Assembly: GCA_020850915.1 (NCBI GenBank)
Contig: JADZDV010000529.1
Location: forward strand, 1 to 6,326
Direction of reading: 5' to 3'
DNA from: Chloroflexota bacterium
GTDB lineage: Bacteria > Chloroflexota > UBA6077 > JADZDV01
Length of the DNA stretch: 6,326 nt
Part shown: piece by piece, positions 1 through 6,060 of the stretch
Numbering within the stretch: position 1 is the stretch's first letter
How the letters are laid out: each line of letters opens with the position of its first letter
Notes under the pieces: model-generated
What the model saw: the letters and a program-made list of their open reading frames with translations, nothing else
Databases searched by the model: none
Told to the model about the DNA's origin: nothing
Program-made: the position numbers and the translations under genes

Positions 1-206
1 GCGCGCGGGCCGATGCGCTACCGCGTTTGACGCGGCTCGCCGACGGCATCCAGCAGGCCAGGCGCTCCAGGATGGTCAGCGCGCGGTGCCCGGTGCCGCG
101 ATTGAGCCCCGGTCGCGTGGCAAGCTCCGCCAGACGCGGCTCTGGAGCCGATGCTCGCCCGGCCCATGCGCAAAGGCAGCGCACTATTCTCGTCCGCCGA
201 TAGCAA
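1..206 (-). pseudogene. Decayed N-terminus of an IclR-family transcriptional regulator (left edge)
   Basis: Translating the minus strand gives LAELATRPGLNRGTGHR followed by ALTILERL in one frame (133 down to 59). This is a good match to the winged helix-turn-helix of IclR regulators (usual form LAELARxTGLxRSTVHRLLxTLExLG). The continuation expected after it, GLLDAVGEPRQTR, then a TAG stop at 18-20, then RIGPRA, is found in a different frame (59 down to 1). It resembles the IclR segment that ends in RYRLGPR. Adding one G near position 58 and reading the TAG as TAC would restore a continuous domain. A further trace, AAFAHGPGEHRL, lies in the third frame at 145-180, where the IclR first helix would be. 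A TTG at 204-206 is at about the right distance to be the original start, 15 bases past the alpha-glucosidase stop. The effector-binding domain would lie outside the window. I infer a pseudogene; sequencing error is the alternative. The family call rests on memory of the consensus. Confidence 0.5.
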
Positions 207-221
207 GGCAGCCAGACAGAA

Positions 222-1907
222 CTAGACAGCCGGCGTGTCCAGTGCCAGCAGCACGCCCTCGTTCGGTCGCAGCTCCAGGGCACCGCCCGCTGGAGGCCGC
301 GGCTCACCCACTGTCGAGAGAACGGGCCGCGGCGAGCCGAGGGCGGCGGGCAGAGCCGCGCGCCGGGGCGTGGAGCTGAAGTTCGCCGCCACCAGGTAGC
401 GCTCGTCGCCGGCCTCGCGCAGGTAGGCGAAGATGTCCTCCGGCATGTCGTCCAGCGGGCGGTAGGAGCCGGACTGGAGGGCCGGGGAGCGCTTGCGGAG
501 CCAGAGCAGGCGACGGTAGAGCGTCAGCAGCGAGGCGGGGTCGTCGAGTTGCTCCGCGACGTTGATCCGCGCATCGCCGAGCGGCAGCCACGGCCGGCCG
601 CTCGTGAAGCCCGCGCCCGGGCCGTCCGTCCACTGCATCGGCGTGCGGCAGGGATCGCGATTGTAGGCGCGGAAGCGGGCCGGGTCCTGGGCTAGCTCGT
701 CCGGGACCTCCGCGTCCGGCATGCCGATCTCTTCGCCGTAGTAGATGAACGGCGTGCCGCGCAGGGTCAGCAGGACGAGCGCCGCGACGCGGGCCCGGAC
801 CTGGCCCAGGCCGCCCTCGTTGTGGCGGCTCACGAAGCGCGGGCGGTCGTGGTTGCCCAGCACATAGTTCGGCCAGGCGCCCGGCGGCAGACCGGCCTCC
901 GCCTCGTCCACGATCTGGCGGTAGCGGCTGGCGCTCCAGTCCGACGGCCGGGAGCCCTCGCGGTCGTGGACGATGAAGCGGAAGTTGAAGCAGAGGTTCA
1001 GCCCGTTGAGCTGCTCGCCGCCGTAGAAGCCCCTCAGCACGTCGGTCAGGCCGTACACCTCGCCGACCAGCATCCGCTCGGGATACTCGTCGATCACCGC
1101 GCGCAGCCCGCGCGCCACCTCGAACACTTCGGGCCGGTTGTTGTTGTAGAGGTGGAGTTGGCTCCAGGCTTCGCCAAACAGCGCCGCCGCGCCGGGATCC
1201 GGGTTCGGCGGATTGTCGCGAAACCGGGGATCCTTCAGCACCCGCCCGAGCACGTCCACCCGGAAGCCGTCGATCCCCCGATCCAGCCAGAAGCGCAGGG
1301 CGTCATGCATGGCCTGGACGACCTCGGGATGGCGCCAGTTCAGGTCAGGCTGCTCCGCCAGGAAGGAGTGCAGGTAGTACTGGCCCGTCCGCTCGTCCAG
1401 CGACCACATGCTCCCCCCGAACACCGCGAGCCAGTTGTTCGGCGGGCCGCCGTCCGGGGCGGGGTCGCGCCAGATGTACCAGTCACGCTTCGGGTTGTCC
1501 CGCGAGGTGCGCGATGCCACGAACCACGGATGCAGGTCCGAGGTGTGGTTCGGCACGAAGTCCAGCAGGACACGGATGCCGCGCTGGTGGCAGCCGGCGA
1601 TGAGCCGGTCCATCGTCTCGAGCGTACCGAAGTGCTCGTGCACGCCGGTGTAGTCTGAGACGTCGTAGCCGAAGTCCGCCATCGGCGAGGGGAACGTCGG
1701 CGAGAGCCAGATGCCGTCTACGCCCAGCGAGCGCTCGGTGCCATCGTTCAGGTGGTCCAGCCGGTCGACGATCCCCTGGAGGTCGCCGATGCCGTCGCCG
1801 TTGCTGTCCTGGAAGCTACGCGGATAGATCTGGTAGATCACGCCGGTCTGCCACCACGGCCGCGATGCCTGGCCGGCAGACACCTGCGCTCGCTCCGGGG
1901 CTGTCAC
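222..1907 (-). CDS. GH13 alpha-glucosidase (oligo-1,6-glucosidase type)
   Basis: This 561-residue cytoplasmic enzyme hydrolyses terminal alpha-glucosidic bonds in short malto- or isomalto-oligosaccharides to release glucose. It opens with WWQTGVIYQIYPRSFQDSNGDGIGDL (residues 18-43, written here as the family's usual start), which includes the Ca-binding D34/N36/D38/I40/D42 loop. The GH13 conserved regions are in order: DFVPNH (116-121), QPDLN (186-190), GFRVDV with nucleophile D218 (214-219), general acid E283 in GEVYG, and GNHDRPR with D354 (351-357). Val219 after the nucleophile is the residue associated with alpha-1,6 preference in Bacillus oligo-1,6-glucosidase; Thr marks alpha-1,4 enzymes. 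FRDNPPNPD (229-237) resembles the insert of GH13 subfamily 30 enzymes. The C-terminal beta domain (about 485-561) is complete and length is normal. There is no signal peptide. The GTG start has GGAG nine bases upstream. It is divergent from the alcohol dehydrogenase. The family is certain; substrate preference is inferred. Confidence 0.95.
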   Translation of the reverse strand: MTAPERAQVSAGQASRPWWQTGVIYQIYPRSFQDSNGDGIGDLQGIVDRLDHLNDGTERSLGVDGIWLSPTFPSPMADFGYDVSDYTGVHEHFGTLETMDRLIAGCHQRGIRVLLDFVPNHTSDLHPWFVASRTSRDNPKRDWYIWRDPAPDGGPPNNWLAVFGGSMWSLDERTGQYYLHSFLAEQPDLNWRHPEVVQAMHDALRFWLDRGIDGFRVDVLGRVLKDPRFRDNPPNPDPGAAALFGEAWSQLHLYNNNRPEVFEVARGLRAVIDEYPERMLVGEVYGLTDVLRGFYGGEQLNGLNLCFNFRFIVHDREGSRPSDWSASRYRQIVDEAEAGLPPGAWPNYVLGNHDRPRFVSRHNEGGLGQVRARVAALVLLTLRGTPFIYYGEEIGMPDAEVPDELAQDPARFRAYNRDPCRTPMQWTDGPGAGFTSGRPWLPLGDARINVAEQLDDPASLLTLYRRLLWLRKRSPALQSGSYRPLDDMPEDIFAYLREAGDERYLVAANFSSTPRRAALPAALGSPRPVLSTVGEPRPPAGGALELRPNEGVLLALDTPAV

Positions 1908-2011
1908 CGTTTCGCGCTCCGACAGGCCATGTCCCCAGTTATACTCCCCGCCTGATCGTCTGAGCGGCCGGCTGCCAGACGCCGCGACGACCCTGCATAC
2001 GGAGCGCTCCC
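1908..2011. promoter_or_regulatory. Divergent promoter region between alpha-glucosidase and alcohol dehydrogenase
   Basis: This 104-base spacer separates two divergently read genes, so it must carry both promoters unless one lies inside a gene. On the plus strand TATACT (1940-1945) is a good match to a sigma-70 -10 box. CCGACA at 1919-1924 is a weak -35 with a 15-base spacer, shorter than ideal. It would drive the dehydrogenase with a leader of about 60 bases. I see no comparable box for the glucosidase and no clear operator palindrome. Ribosome binding sites sit at each end: GGAG at 2001-2004 for the dehydrogenase (7 bases from its ATG) and GGAG on the minus strand at 1917-1920 for the glucosidase. 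Confidence 0.35.
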
Positions 2012-3172
2012 ATGCCGATGTACGAGTTCCACGCCCCGCCGTTGCTGCTGATCGGCGCCGGTAGCCACGAGCGCGCCGCCGAGGCGATGGCCGGCCTGGG
2101 CGCGAAGCACGTCCTGGTGGTTACCGACCCGTTCCTGCACGGCCTCAGCCACACCCAGCGGATCCTCGCCGACCTGCGCAGCGCCGGCCTCGGCGTGACC
2201 GTCTTCGACAACGTGGGGCGCGAGCCGACGACGGAGGAGGTGGATGGCGCCCTCGCCAGCCTCCGCGCCAGCGGCGCCGATGCGGTCATGTCGATCGGCG
2301 GCGGCAGCCCGATGGACACCGCGAAGGCCACCGCGGCGATGGCGACCCATCCCGGGACGATCGTGGACTATGCCGGTCTGAACAAGCTCCAGCGGGCGCG
2401 TCTGCCGCTGGTGGCCGTCCCTACCACGGCCGGGACGGGCAGCGAGGTTACCCGCGCGGCGATCATCACGGACACCGCCACCACCGTGAAGATGCTCGTC
2501 AACGACTGGAAGCTCGTCCCGGACGTGGCGGTGGTCGATCCGCTCTTCACGGCCAGTCTGCCGCCAAAGGTGACGGCGGACTCCGGCGTGGATGCGCTGA
2601 CCCATGCGATCGAGGCTTACATCGGCACGCGCCACAATCCGACCAGCGACGTGCTGGCCCTGGCGGCGGTGCGGCAGATCCGGATCGCCCTGCCGCGCGC
2701 CTGGGCCAACGGGCAGGATGCCCGAGCCCGCGAGGCGATGATGCTGGCCGCCCACCACGCGGGGCTCGCCTTCTCGAACTCCTGCGTGGCGATGGTCCAC
2801 GCCATGTCCCGCCCGCTGGGCGCCTACTTCGGCACGGCCCACGGCCTCTCGAACGCCCTGCTCCTGCCGGTCGTCATGGAGTTCACCGCGCCGGCCGTCC
2901 CGGAGCGCTTCCGCGACCTTGCCGGGGCGTTCGGCCTGCCGGTAGCCGGCCTGAGCGCCGAGGCTGCCGCCGAGCGCTTTGTTCAGGCGATCGCCGAGTT
3001 CTGCCGCGACCTGGGCGTCCCGTCGATGACCGGCGCGGGCATTCCGCGCGAACGCATCCTGGAAGTGGCCCCCCAGATGGCGCGCGACGCCCTGACCGGC
3101 GGCAGCGCCATCTTCAATCCGCGCCAGGCCACCGAGGCCGAGATCGTGGAGATGTACCACCGCGCGATGTAG
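2012..3172 (+). CDS. Iron-containing (group III) alcohol dehydrogenase
   Basis: This 386-residue cytoplasmic oxidoreductase interconverts an alcohol and an aldehyde or ketone using NAD(P)(H) and a divalent metal, usually iron. The N-terminal dinucleotide domain contains GGGSPMDTAK (96-105) and the PTTAGTGSE motif (137-145). The C-terminal helical domain provides the four metal ligands expected of the family: D194 and H198 in GVDALTHAIEAY, H263 in MVHAMSRPLGA, and H277 in GTAHGLSNA. Length is normal and all motifs are intact. The ATG at 2012 is preceded by GGAG at 7 bases; a second ATG two codons later is possible but less well placed. Close motif relatives include 1,3-propanediol dehydrogenase, lactaldehyde reductase and broad butanol dehydrogenases, and the substrate cannot be chosen from sequence. 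It is transcribed alone, divergent from the glucosidase and convergent with the FAH gene. The family is certain, the role open. Confidence 0.95.
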   Translation: MPMYEFHAPPLLLIGAGSHERAAEAMAGLGAKHVLVVTDPFLHGLSHTQRILADLRSAGLGVTVFDNVGREPTTEEVDGALASLRASGADAVMSIGGGSPMDTAKATAAMATHPGTIVDYAGLNKLQRARLPLVAVPTTAGTGSEVTRAAIITDTATTVKMLVNDWKLVPDVAVVDPLFTASLPPKVTADSGVDALTHAIEAYIGTRHNPTSDVLALAAVRQIRIALPRAWANGQDARAREAMMLAAHHAGLAFSNSCVAMVHAMSRPLGAYFGTAHGLSNALLLPVVMEFTAPAVPERFRDLAGAFGLPVAGLSAEAAAERFVQAIAEFCRDLGVPSMTGAGIPRERILEVAPQMARDALTGGSAIFNPRQATEAEIVEMYHRAM

Positions 3173-3303
3173 CGCAGTCTCGAAGACCGCCCGCACAGCG
3201 CCACTCTCATCTCCCTGGTCTTCACTGCACTCACTCAGCCCTCATTGTTGCTCTGAGAGAGGGTAGGCGGCTGCGTTGCCGGAGAACGGGGATGAGACGG
3301 CCA

Positions 3304-3327
3304 TGGTCTGGGACGCCTCCCGGACCA
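3304..3327. terminator. Hairpin between convergent genes, possible bidirectional terminator
   Basis: TGGTCTGGGA (3304-3313) pairs with TCCCGGACCA (3318-3327) across a CGCC loop. This gives a ten-pair stem with one G-T pair. It lies in the 254-base gap (3173-3426) between the converging dehydrogenase and FAH genes, where a terminator is expected. It has no clear T-run on either strand (GTGTTGTC follows on the plus strand), so it is not a textbook intrinsic terminator. The rest of the gap contains no gene I can support. Confidence 0.4.
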
Positions 3328-3340
3328 GTGTTGTCATGGG

Positions 3341-3358
3341 AAGCGGCTGTGCCGCTTT
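3341..3358 (+). terminator. Second small hairpin, candidate terminator
   Basis: AAGCGGC (3341-3347), loop TGT, GCCGCTT (3351-3357) form a perfect seven-pair stem, with one further T following at 3358. It stands 13 bases after the previous hairpin in the convergent gap. The short T-run on the plus side fits termination of the dehydrogenase transcript better than that of the FAH gene. The evidence is structural only. Confidence 0.35.
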
Positions 3359-3426
3359 CGTGGCGCCCTATGGGCGAACGGGGCAGGCATGCGAGAATGG
3401 GGCCGGTCCCACCCGAGGCGTCCGCG

Positions 3427-4362
3427 CTACTCCCTCGCCGGTGCGTACTTCCCGCTGAGCTGGGGCGTGTAGCCTTCCAGCCCCGCGTTCTGCCGGTCCA
3501 GTCGCGTCTCGCGGCCCCAGGTGCGCTTCAGGTCGTCGCGGATGGTGAAGTGCAGCCGGCCGAGGCCTTCGCACTCCATCTCGATCCGGTCGCCGTCCTG
3601 GAAGCCGCTCAGGCCGCGGTGGTTCGTGCCAGTCGCCAGCACGTCGCCCGCTTCGAGCGCGTGGATCGAGGTCGCCCACTCGATGCAGCGGGGGATGCTG
3701 TGGGCCATGTCGTCGGTGTTGAAGCTCTGCTTCAGCTCGCCGTTGACCCACAGCCGGATCCGCGTCTTGTGCGGGTCCGCGATCTCGTCCGCCGTCACGA
3801 GGTAGGGTCCCATCGGCGCGAAGGTGTCGCGCGACTTCATCTGATAGAAGGTGTTGGTACTGGGTGGCAGACCGCGGGCTGAGCCGTCGATGAAGTTCAG
3901 GTAGCCGAAGACGTAGTCCATCGCGTCGGCGGCCGTGACGTGGCTGGCCGCCTTCTTGATCACCACAGCCATCTCCGCCTCGCCCTCGAAGATGCGGGCT
4001 GGCACGTCCGGCAGGACCATCGTGTCGCCCTCGCCAATCACCGCGCTGGGCGACTTGTGGAAGGCGTTGATCGGCGCCGGCTCGGAGCGCGTGCCGTCCT
4101 CCATGTAGTTGACGGCCATGCAGACGATGTTGACCGGCTTCGGCAGGGGCGGCCGAAGCCGCACCTGGCTCAGCGGCAGACCCTGTCCCCGCCCCACCGC
4201 CCGCTCGATGGCGCCCCGGTACTCGTCGAACCGCTCGATCAGCCCGTTGATCAGGCCCCCGGGCCCGAGGTGCGGCACGCTCTCCACCACACTCGTCACG
4301 TCCACCACGGCGTCGCCCTTGAGCACGCCCAGCCTGAAGTCGTCAAAGAATAGGAGCTTCAC
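3427..4362 (-). CDS. Fumarylacetoacetate hydrolase (FAH) family protein
   Basis: This 311-residue member of the FAH superfamily belongs to metal-dependent enzymes that cleave C-C bonds or decarboxylate 2-oxo or 2-enoyl acids, often at the end of aromatic-acid degradation. After an N-terminal domain (1-70), the catalytic fold starts at NIVCMAVNYMEDG (78-90), the counterpart of the GLNYxxHxxE motif but without its His. The acidic metal ligands are present: E128 and E130 in FEGEAEMAVVI and D159 in NFIDGSAR. K176 in QMKSRDTFAPMGPYL (174-188) is the usual conserved Lys. GTNHRG (245-250), where relatives have GTP, leads to DGDRIEMECEGLGRL (256-270). About 35 further residues ending YTPQLSGKYAPARE extend past the usual core. 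GTG is the start because AGGAGG stands four bases before it and the overlapping ATG is followed at once by TGA. It lies downstream of the cupin gene on the same strand. Substrate unknown. Confidence 0.92.
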   Translation of the reverse strand: MKLLFFDDFRLGVLKGDAVVDVTSVVESVPHLGPGGLINGLIERFDEYRGAIERAVGRGQGLPLSQVRLRPPLPKPVNIVCMAVNYMEDGTRSEPAPINAFHKSPSAVIGEGDTMVLPDVPARIFEGEAEMAVVIKKAASHVTAADAMDYVFGYLNFIDGSARGLPPSTNTFYQMKSRDTFAPMGPYLVTADEIADPHKTRIRLWVNGELKQSFNTDDMAHSIPRCIEWATSIHALEAGDVLATGTNHRGLSGFQDGDRIEMECEGLGRLHFTIRDDLKRTWGRETRLDRQNAGLEGYTPQLSGKYAPARE

Positions 4363-4366
4363 ATTC

Positions 4367-4372
4367 CCTCCT
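4367..4372 (-). promoter_or_regulatory. Ribosome binding site of the FAH-family gene
   Basis: On the minus strand AGGAGG is followed by GAAT and the GTG start. A perfect Shine-Dalgarno core at this distance supports the GTG over any downstream ATG. The nearby ATG (4363-4361 region, read ATGTGA) is immediately closed by a stop. Confidence 0.7.
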
Positions 4373-4442
4373 GTGTCGGGCAGCTATGAATCCACAGGGA
4401 AACGATGTCACGCGAAGCCGCGAAGGGGGATTGAATGCCCAC

Positions 4443-4654
4443 TGTCATCCTGAGCGCCAGCGAAGGATCACCCGGTCGCGGAGAGCCCTCCCGCAGCCGG
4501 CCATCCCGCGCCCCGTAGGGTGGGCTCCGCCCACCGCCGCCGCGTTGACGACGAGCGGGAATGGTGGGCGGAGCCCACCCTATCGACTCCCGCCCGGTCC
4601 GACTCCGTTTGCCGATCGCCTACGGCGTGATCCTTCACTTCGTTGAGGATGACA
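4443..4654. repeat. Middle inverted repeat pair, CATCCTGAGCG / CGAAGGATC type
   Basis: The left arm 4443-4470 begins TGTCATCCTGAGCG and ends CGAAGGATCA. The right arm 4628-4654 begins TGATCCTTC and ends GAGGATGACA. The outer nine bases on each end match perfectly as complements, and the central 9 to 10 bases differ. Each arm also contains its own small palindrome (ATCCT..AGGAT). From memory, motifs of this kind recur many times between genes in Chloroflexota, Acidobacteriota and similar genomes; I cannot confirm this here. Confidence 0.75.
4516..4582. repeat. Inner perfect 20-base inverted repeat, GGTGGGCTCCGCCCACC core
   Basis: The 20 bases at 4516-4535 (core GGTGGGC TCC GCCCACC) are the exact reverse complement of 4563-4582, with a 27-base loop between. 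Each arm is also a hairpin by itself, with seven pairs around a three-base centre. This structure can therefore form either one long stem or two small hairpins. Flanking bases (4515/4583 and 4536/4562) do not pair, so the arm ends are sharp. Confidence 0.85.
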
Positions 4655-4744
4655 GGGGCGTCAGGATGGCAGGTCTCGTTCGCGGCTTCGCGGCTTTGGG
4701 TGAGCCCGTCCCCCGGCCTCGCGTTAGCCGGTCCCTCGTCCTCC

Positions 4745-5095
4745 TTAATCGATCGGAATGAAGCTGCAGTGGCGCAGCTTCGCTCCGGTCGCCTGGGACA
4801 GATGGCCTGTGCCTGTCACGTCCTCCACCAGCACCACCTCGCCCGCGCCGATGACCCGGCTCTCGCCGGCGCTCGCCGTCAGCTTCGCGCCGGCGTCCAG
4901 GTTCACGATGTACTGCCGACGCGGCGCTGGGTGCCAGTCCAGGTCGTAGCCCGGCTTGACCTGACGGAAGATCACCCCGGTCGCGGGGAACCGCTCCGAG
5001 AGACGTGCGCCACGCCTCTCCTGTCCCCACACGACCTCGATGTCCCGCCAGTGCGACTCGCCGTTCGCGTCGCTGTACAGGTTGTGAATCCGCAT
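4745..5095 (-). CDS. Small single-domain cupin protein
   Basis: This 116-residue protein has one cupin beta-barrel domain. Motif 1 is seen around WHPAPRRQYIVNLDAG (54-69) and motif 2 around GEVVLVEDVTGTGHLSQ (85-101). Of the usual metal ligands only H55 and H98 are clear. The second His and the Glu of motif 1 are replaced (A57 region and Q61), so metal binding may be weak, altered or absent. No signal peptide or membrane segment is visible. The ATG is preceded by AGGAGG (minus strand, 5101-5106) at five bases, a strong site. Small cupins of this type are frequent beside catabolic enzymes and may act as isomerase, dioxygenase-like or binding proteins. Here it lies between a racemase-fold gene and an FAH-family gene on the same strand, which suggests the same pathway. 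Exact role unknown. Confidence 0.88.
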   Translation of the reverse strand: MRIHNLYSDANGESHWRDIEVVWGQERRGARLSERFPATGVIFRQVKPGYDLDWHPAPRRQYIVNLDAGAKLTASAGESRVIGAGEVVLVEDVTGTGHLSQATGAKLRHCSFIPID

Positions 5096-5187
5096 CGAGC
5101 CCTCCTCCCAAAGCGCTCGACGAGGCGCTGACCTCGTCCTGTCATCTCAGTTCGTTCGTGGCCGCCCTGGCAGCAGCCAGACGCGGA

Positions 5188-5254
5188 GCGGGCTCCGCCC
5201 ACGAGGTCCCGGGCCAGATCCAACCAGGAATGGAGGGCGGAGCCCGCCCTCCAT
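5188..5254. repeat. Second palindromic repeat sharing the GGGCTCCGCCC core
   Basis: GCGGGCTCCGCCC at 5188-5200 is the exact reverse complement of 5235-5247. The right arm also sits within a perfect hairpin, ATGGAGGGCGG AGC CCGCCCTCCAT (5230-5254), with eleven pairs and a three-base loop. GGGCTCCGCCCAC (5190-5202) is identical to 4522-4534 in the large element, so the two intergenic regions carry related repeats. It lies in the 191-base gap between the racemase-fold gene stop and the cupin start. No T-run follows the hairpin on the minus strand, so it is better described as a REP-like repeat than as a terminator. I see no other feature in that gap apart from the cupin ribosome binding site. 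Confidence 0.75.
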
Positions 5255-5286
5255 CGTGACGCAAGCCTCCTGTGACACGCCGGTCG

Positions 5287-6039
5287 CTAGCCGACCCGGA
5301 CCGAGTCCAGCGTGCGCGAGGCGCGCAGGCGGTCCAGCAGGATGCCCCAGCCGGGGCGGACGTCCGTCGTGCCCAGGCTCGTGAAGACATGCCAGAAGTC
5401 ACCGCTATCGCTCGTTACGAACGGGATCGCCGTGTCACGCTCCAGGTACGGCGTCAGCTCGAAGACGTGCCACTGCGGGCAGGGCACGTACGCCGCGTCC
5501 ACCCGCGGGCCGCGCTTCAGCGTCGCCGTCACCCAGTCGTAGATCTCTCGCTCACCCTTCTGGTGGAGCAGCTTGAAGTTCGCTGCCATGCGCGCCTCGA
5601 ACTCCACGCTGAAGCCCTGGGCGCGGGTGAACTCCACCACCTTCTCGTGCGTCTCCGCCGGGAACGGCGTCAGCACCGCGATCCGGTCGGCCTCCAGCGA
5701 GCGCAGTGCCTGGGAAGCGGCGTACACTGCCGTTGAAGCCGGCAGGCCGCTGACATCCGACATCTGCTCCATCAGCCGGTACATGAAATCCGGGCCCTGG
5801 CTCACCACCATCGGCGCCCCGGCGTGGTGGATGAAGTCCACCTCTCGCGAGGCCAGGTACTTCGCCGCCTCCCCCACGGCCGACAGGTTGCGCTGGTACT
5901 CGCCCGGCGTCCAGTCGTCGATCGGGCAGGTCATCCCGACCAGCCCCACGCCCTCTGGCGCGATCAGGTAGAAGTCCCGAACGGAGATCTCCAGCGCGCC
6001 GGGACTGATGTAGCCGACTCTCTTCCGCCATCCAAACAT
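5287..6039 (-). CDS. Asp/Glu racemase-fold enzyme (maleate isomerase / arylmalonate decarboxylase family)
   Basis: This is a 250-residue cytoplasmic protein. It has RVGYISPG near the N-terminus, TCPIDDW (37-43), the family helix-strand unit STAVYAASQALRSL (102-115) leading into DRIAVLTPFPAETHEKV (118-134), and YVPCPQW (184-190) near the second active-site position. Two-cysteine members (maleate cis-trans isomerase, glutamate racemase) have a Cys in the first active-site loop. Here that loop reads HHAGAP (71-76), so Gly74 stands where Cys is expected, and only Cys187 remains. Arylmalonate decarboxylase also has Gly at the first position and one catalytic Cys. TPF replaces the more usual TPY. 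I chose ATG at 6039 because GGAG (6047-6050) is seven bases upstream; the GTG two codons earlier would be only one base from it. Family is firm, the reaction is not: decarboxylase, isomerase or racemase remain possible. Confidence 0.85.
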   Translation of the reverse strand: MFGWRKRVGYISPGALEISVRDFYLIAPEGVGLVGMTCPIDDWTPGEYQRNLSAVGEAAKYLASREVDFIHHAGAPMVVSQGPDFMYRLMEQMSDVSGLPASTAVYAASQALRSLEADRIAVLTPFPAETHEKVVEFTRAQGFSVEFEARMAANFKLLHQKGEREIYDWVTATLKRGPRVDAAYVPCPQWHVFELTPYLERDTAIPFVTSDSGDFWHVFTSLGTTDVRPGWGILLDRLRASRTLDSVRVG

Positions 6040-6060
6040 CTGCACACTCCAGCCACCATC

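Larger units (their letters stand above)
4411..4692. repeat. Three concentric inverted repeats forming one large palindromic element
   Basis: Three separate inverted-repeat pairs share nearly the same centre (about 4549-4551). The outer pair is a perfect 14-mer, CGCGAAGCCGCGAA at 4411-4424 against its complement at 4679-4692. The middle pair is 4443-4470 against 4628-4654. The inner pair is a perfect 20-mer at 4516-4535 against 4563-4582. The stretches between middle and inner arms are exactly 45 bases on each side (4471-4515 and 4583-4627) but do not pair obviously. The element fills most of the 382-base gap between the cupin stop and the FAH start and contains no gene I can support. It looks like a non-coding mobile or repetitive element (MITE or REP-like). 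If cupin and FAH genes are co-transcribed, it would fold into a long RNA structure between them. Confidence 0.75.

Noticed and set aside
3..203. Open plus-strand frame from the left edge to TAG near 201
   Set aside because: It is an Arg/Ala-rich stretch without motif; the minus strand of the same bases gives IclR-like sequence, which explains it better.
822..1658. 278-codon plus-strand frame opposite the alpha-glucosidase
   Set aside because: It covers the catalytic core of an intact GH13 gene and has low-complexity Val/Arg/His composition, so it is a shadow frame.
1904..3196. 430-codon open frame on the minus strand, wholly opposite the alcohol dehydrogenase
   Set aside because: It is antisense to a gene with all metal ligands intact. 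Its translation is rich in Arg, Gly, His and Ala with no domain, as expected from the mirror of GC-biased codons.
3292..3882. 196-codon plus-strand frame opposite the end of the FAH gene
   Set aside because: It is a mirror of the FAH reading frame with no recognisable motif; most of it lies inside the gene.
4386..4761. Small plus-strand frames across the palindromic region
   Set aside because: They run through both arms of the inverted repeats and would encode mirrored repeat sequence; no ribosome binding site or family resemblance.
5230..5254. Strong hairpin after the racemase-fold gene as an intrinsic terminator
   Set aside because: No T-run follows on the minus strand, and the core is shared with the repeat at 4516-4582, so a repeat is the better reading.
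4411..5254. CRISPR array or attachment sites from the repeated motifs
   Set aside because: The repeats are inverted and nested, not regularly spaced direct repeats, and no cas or integrase gene is present.
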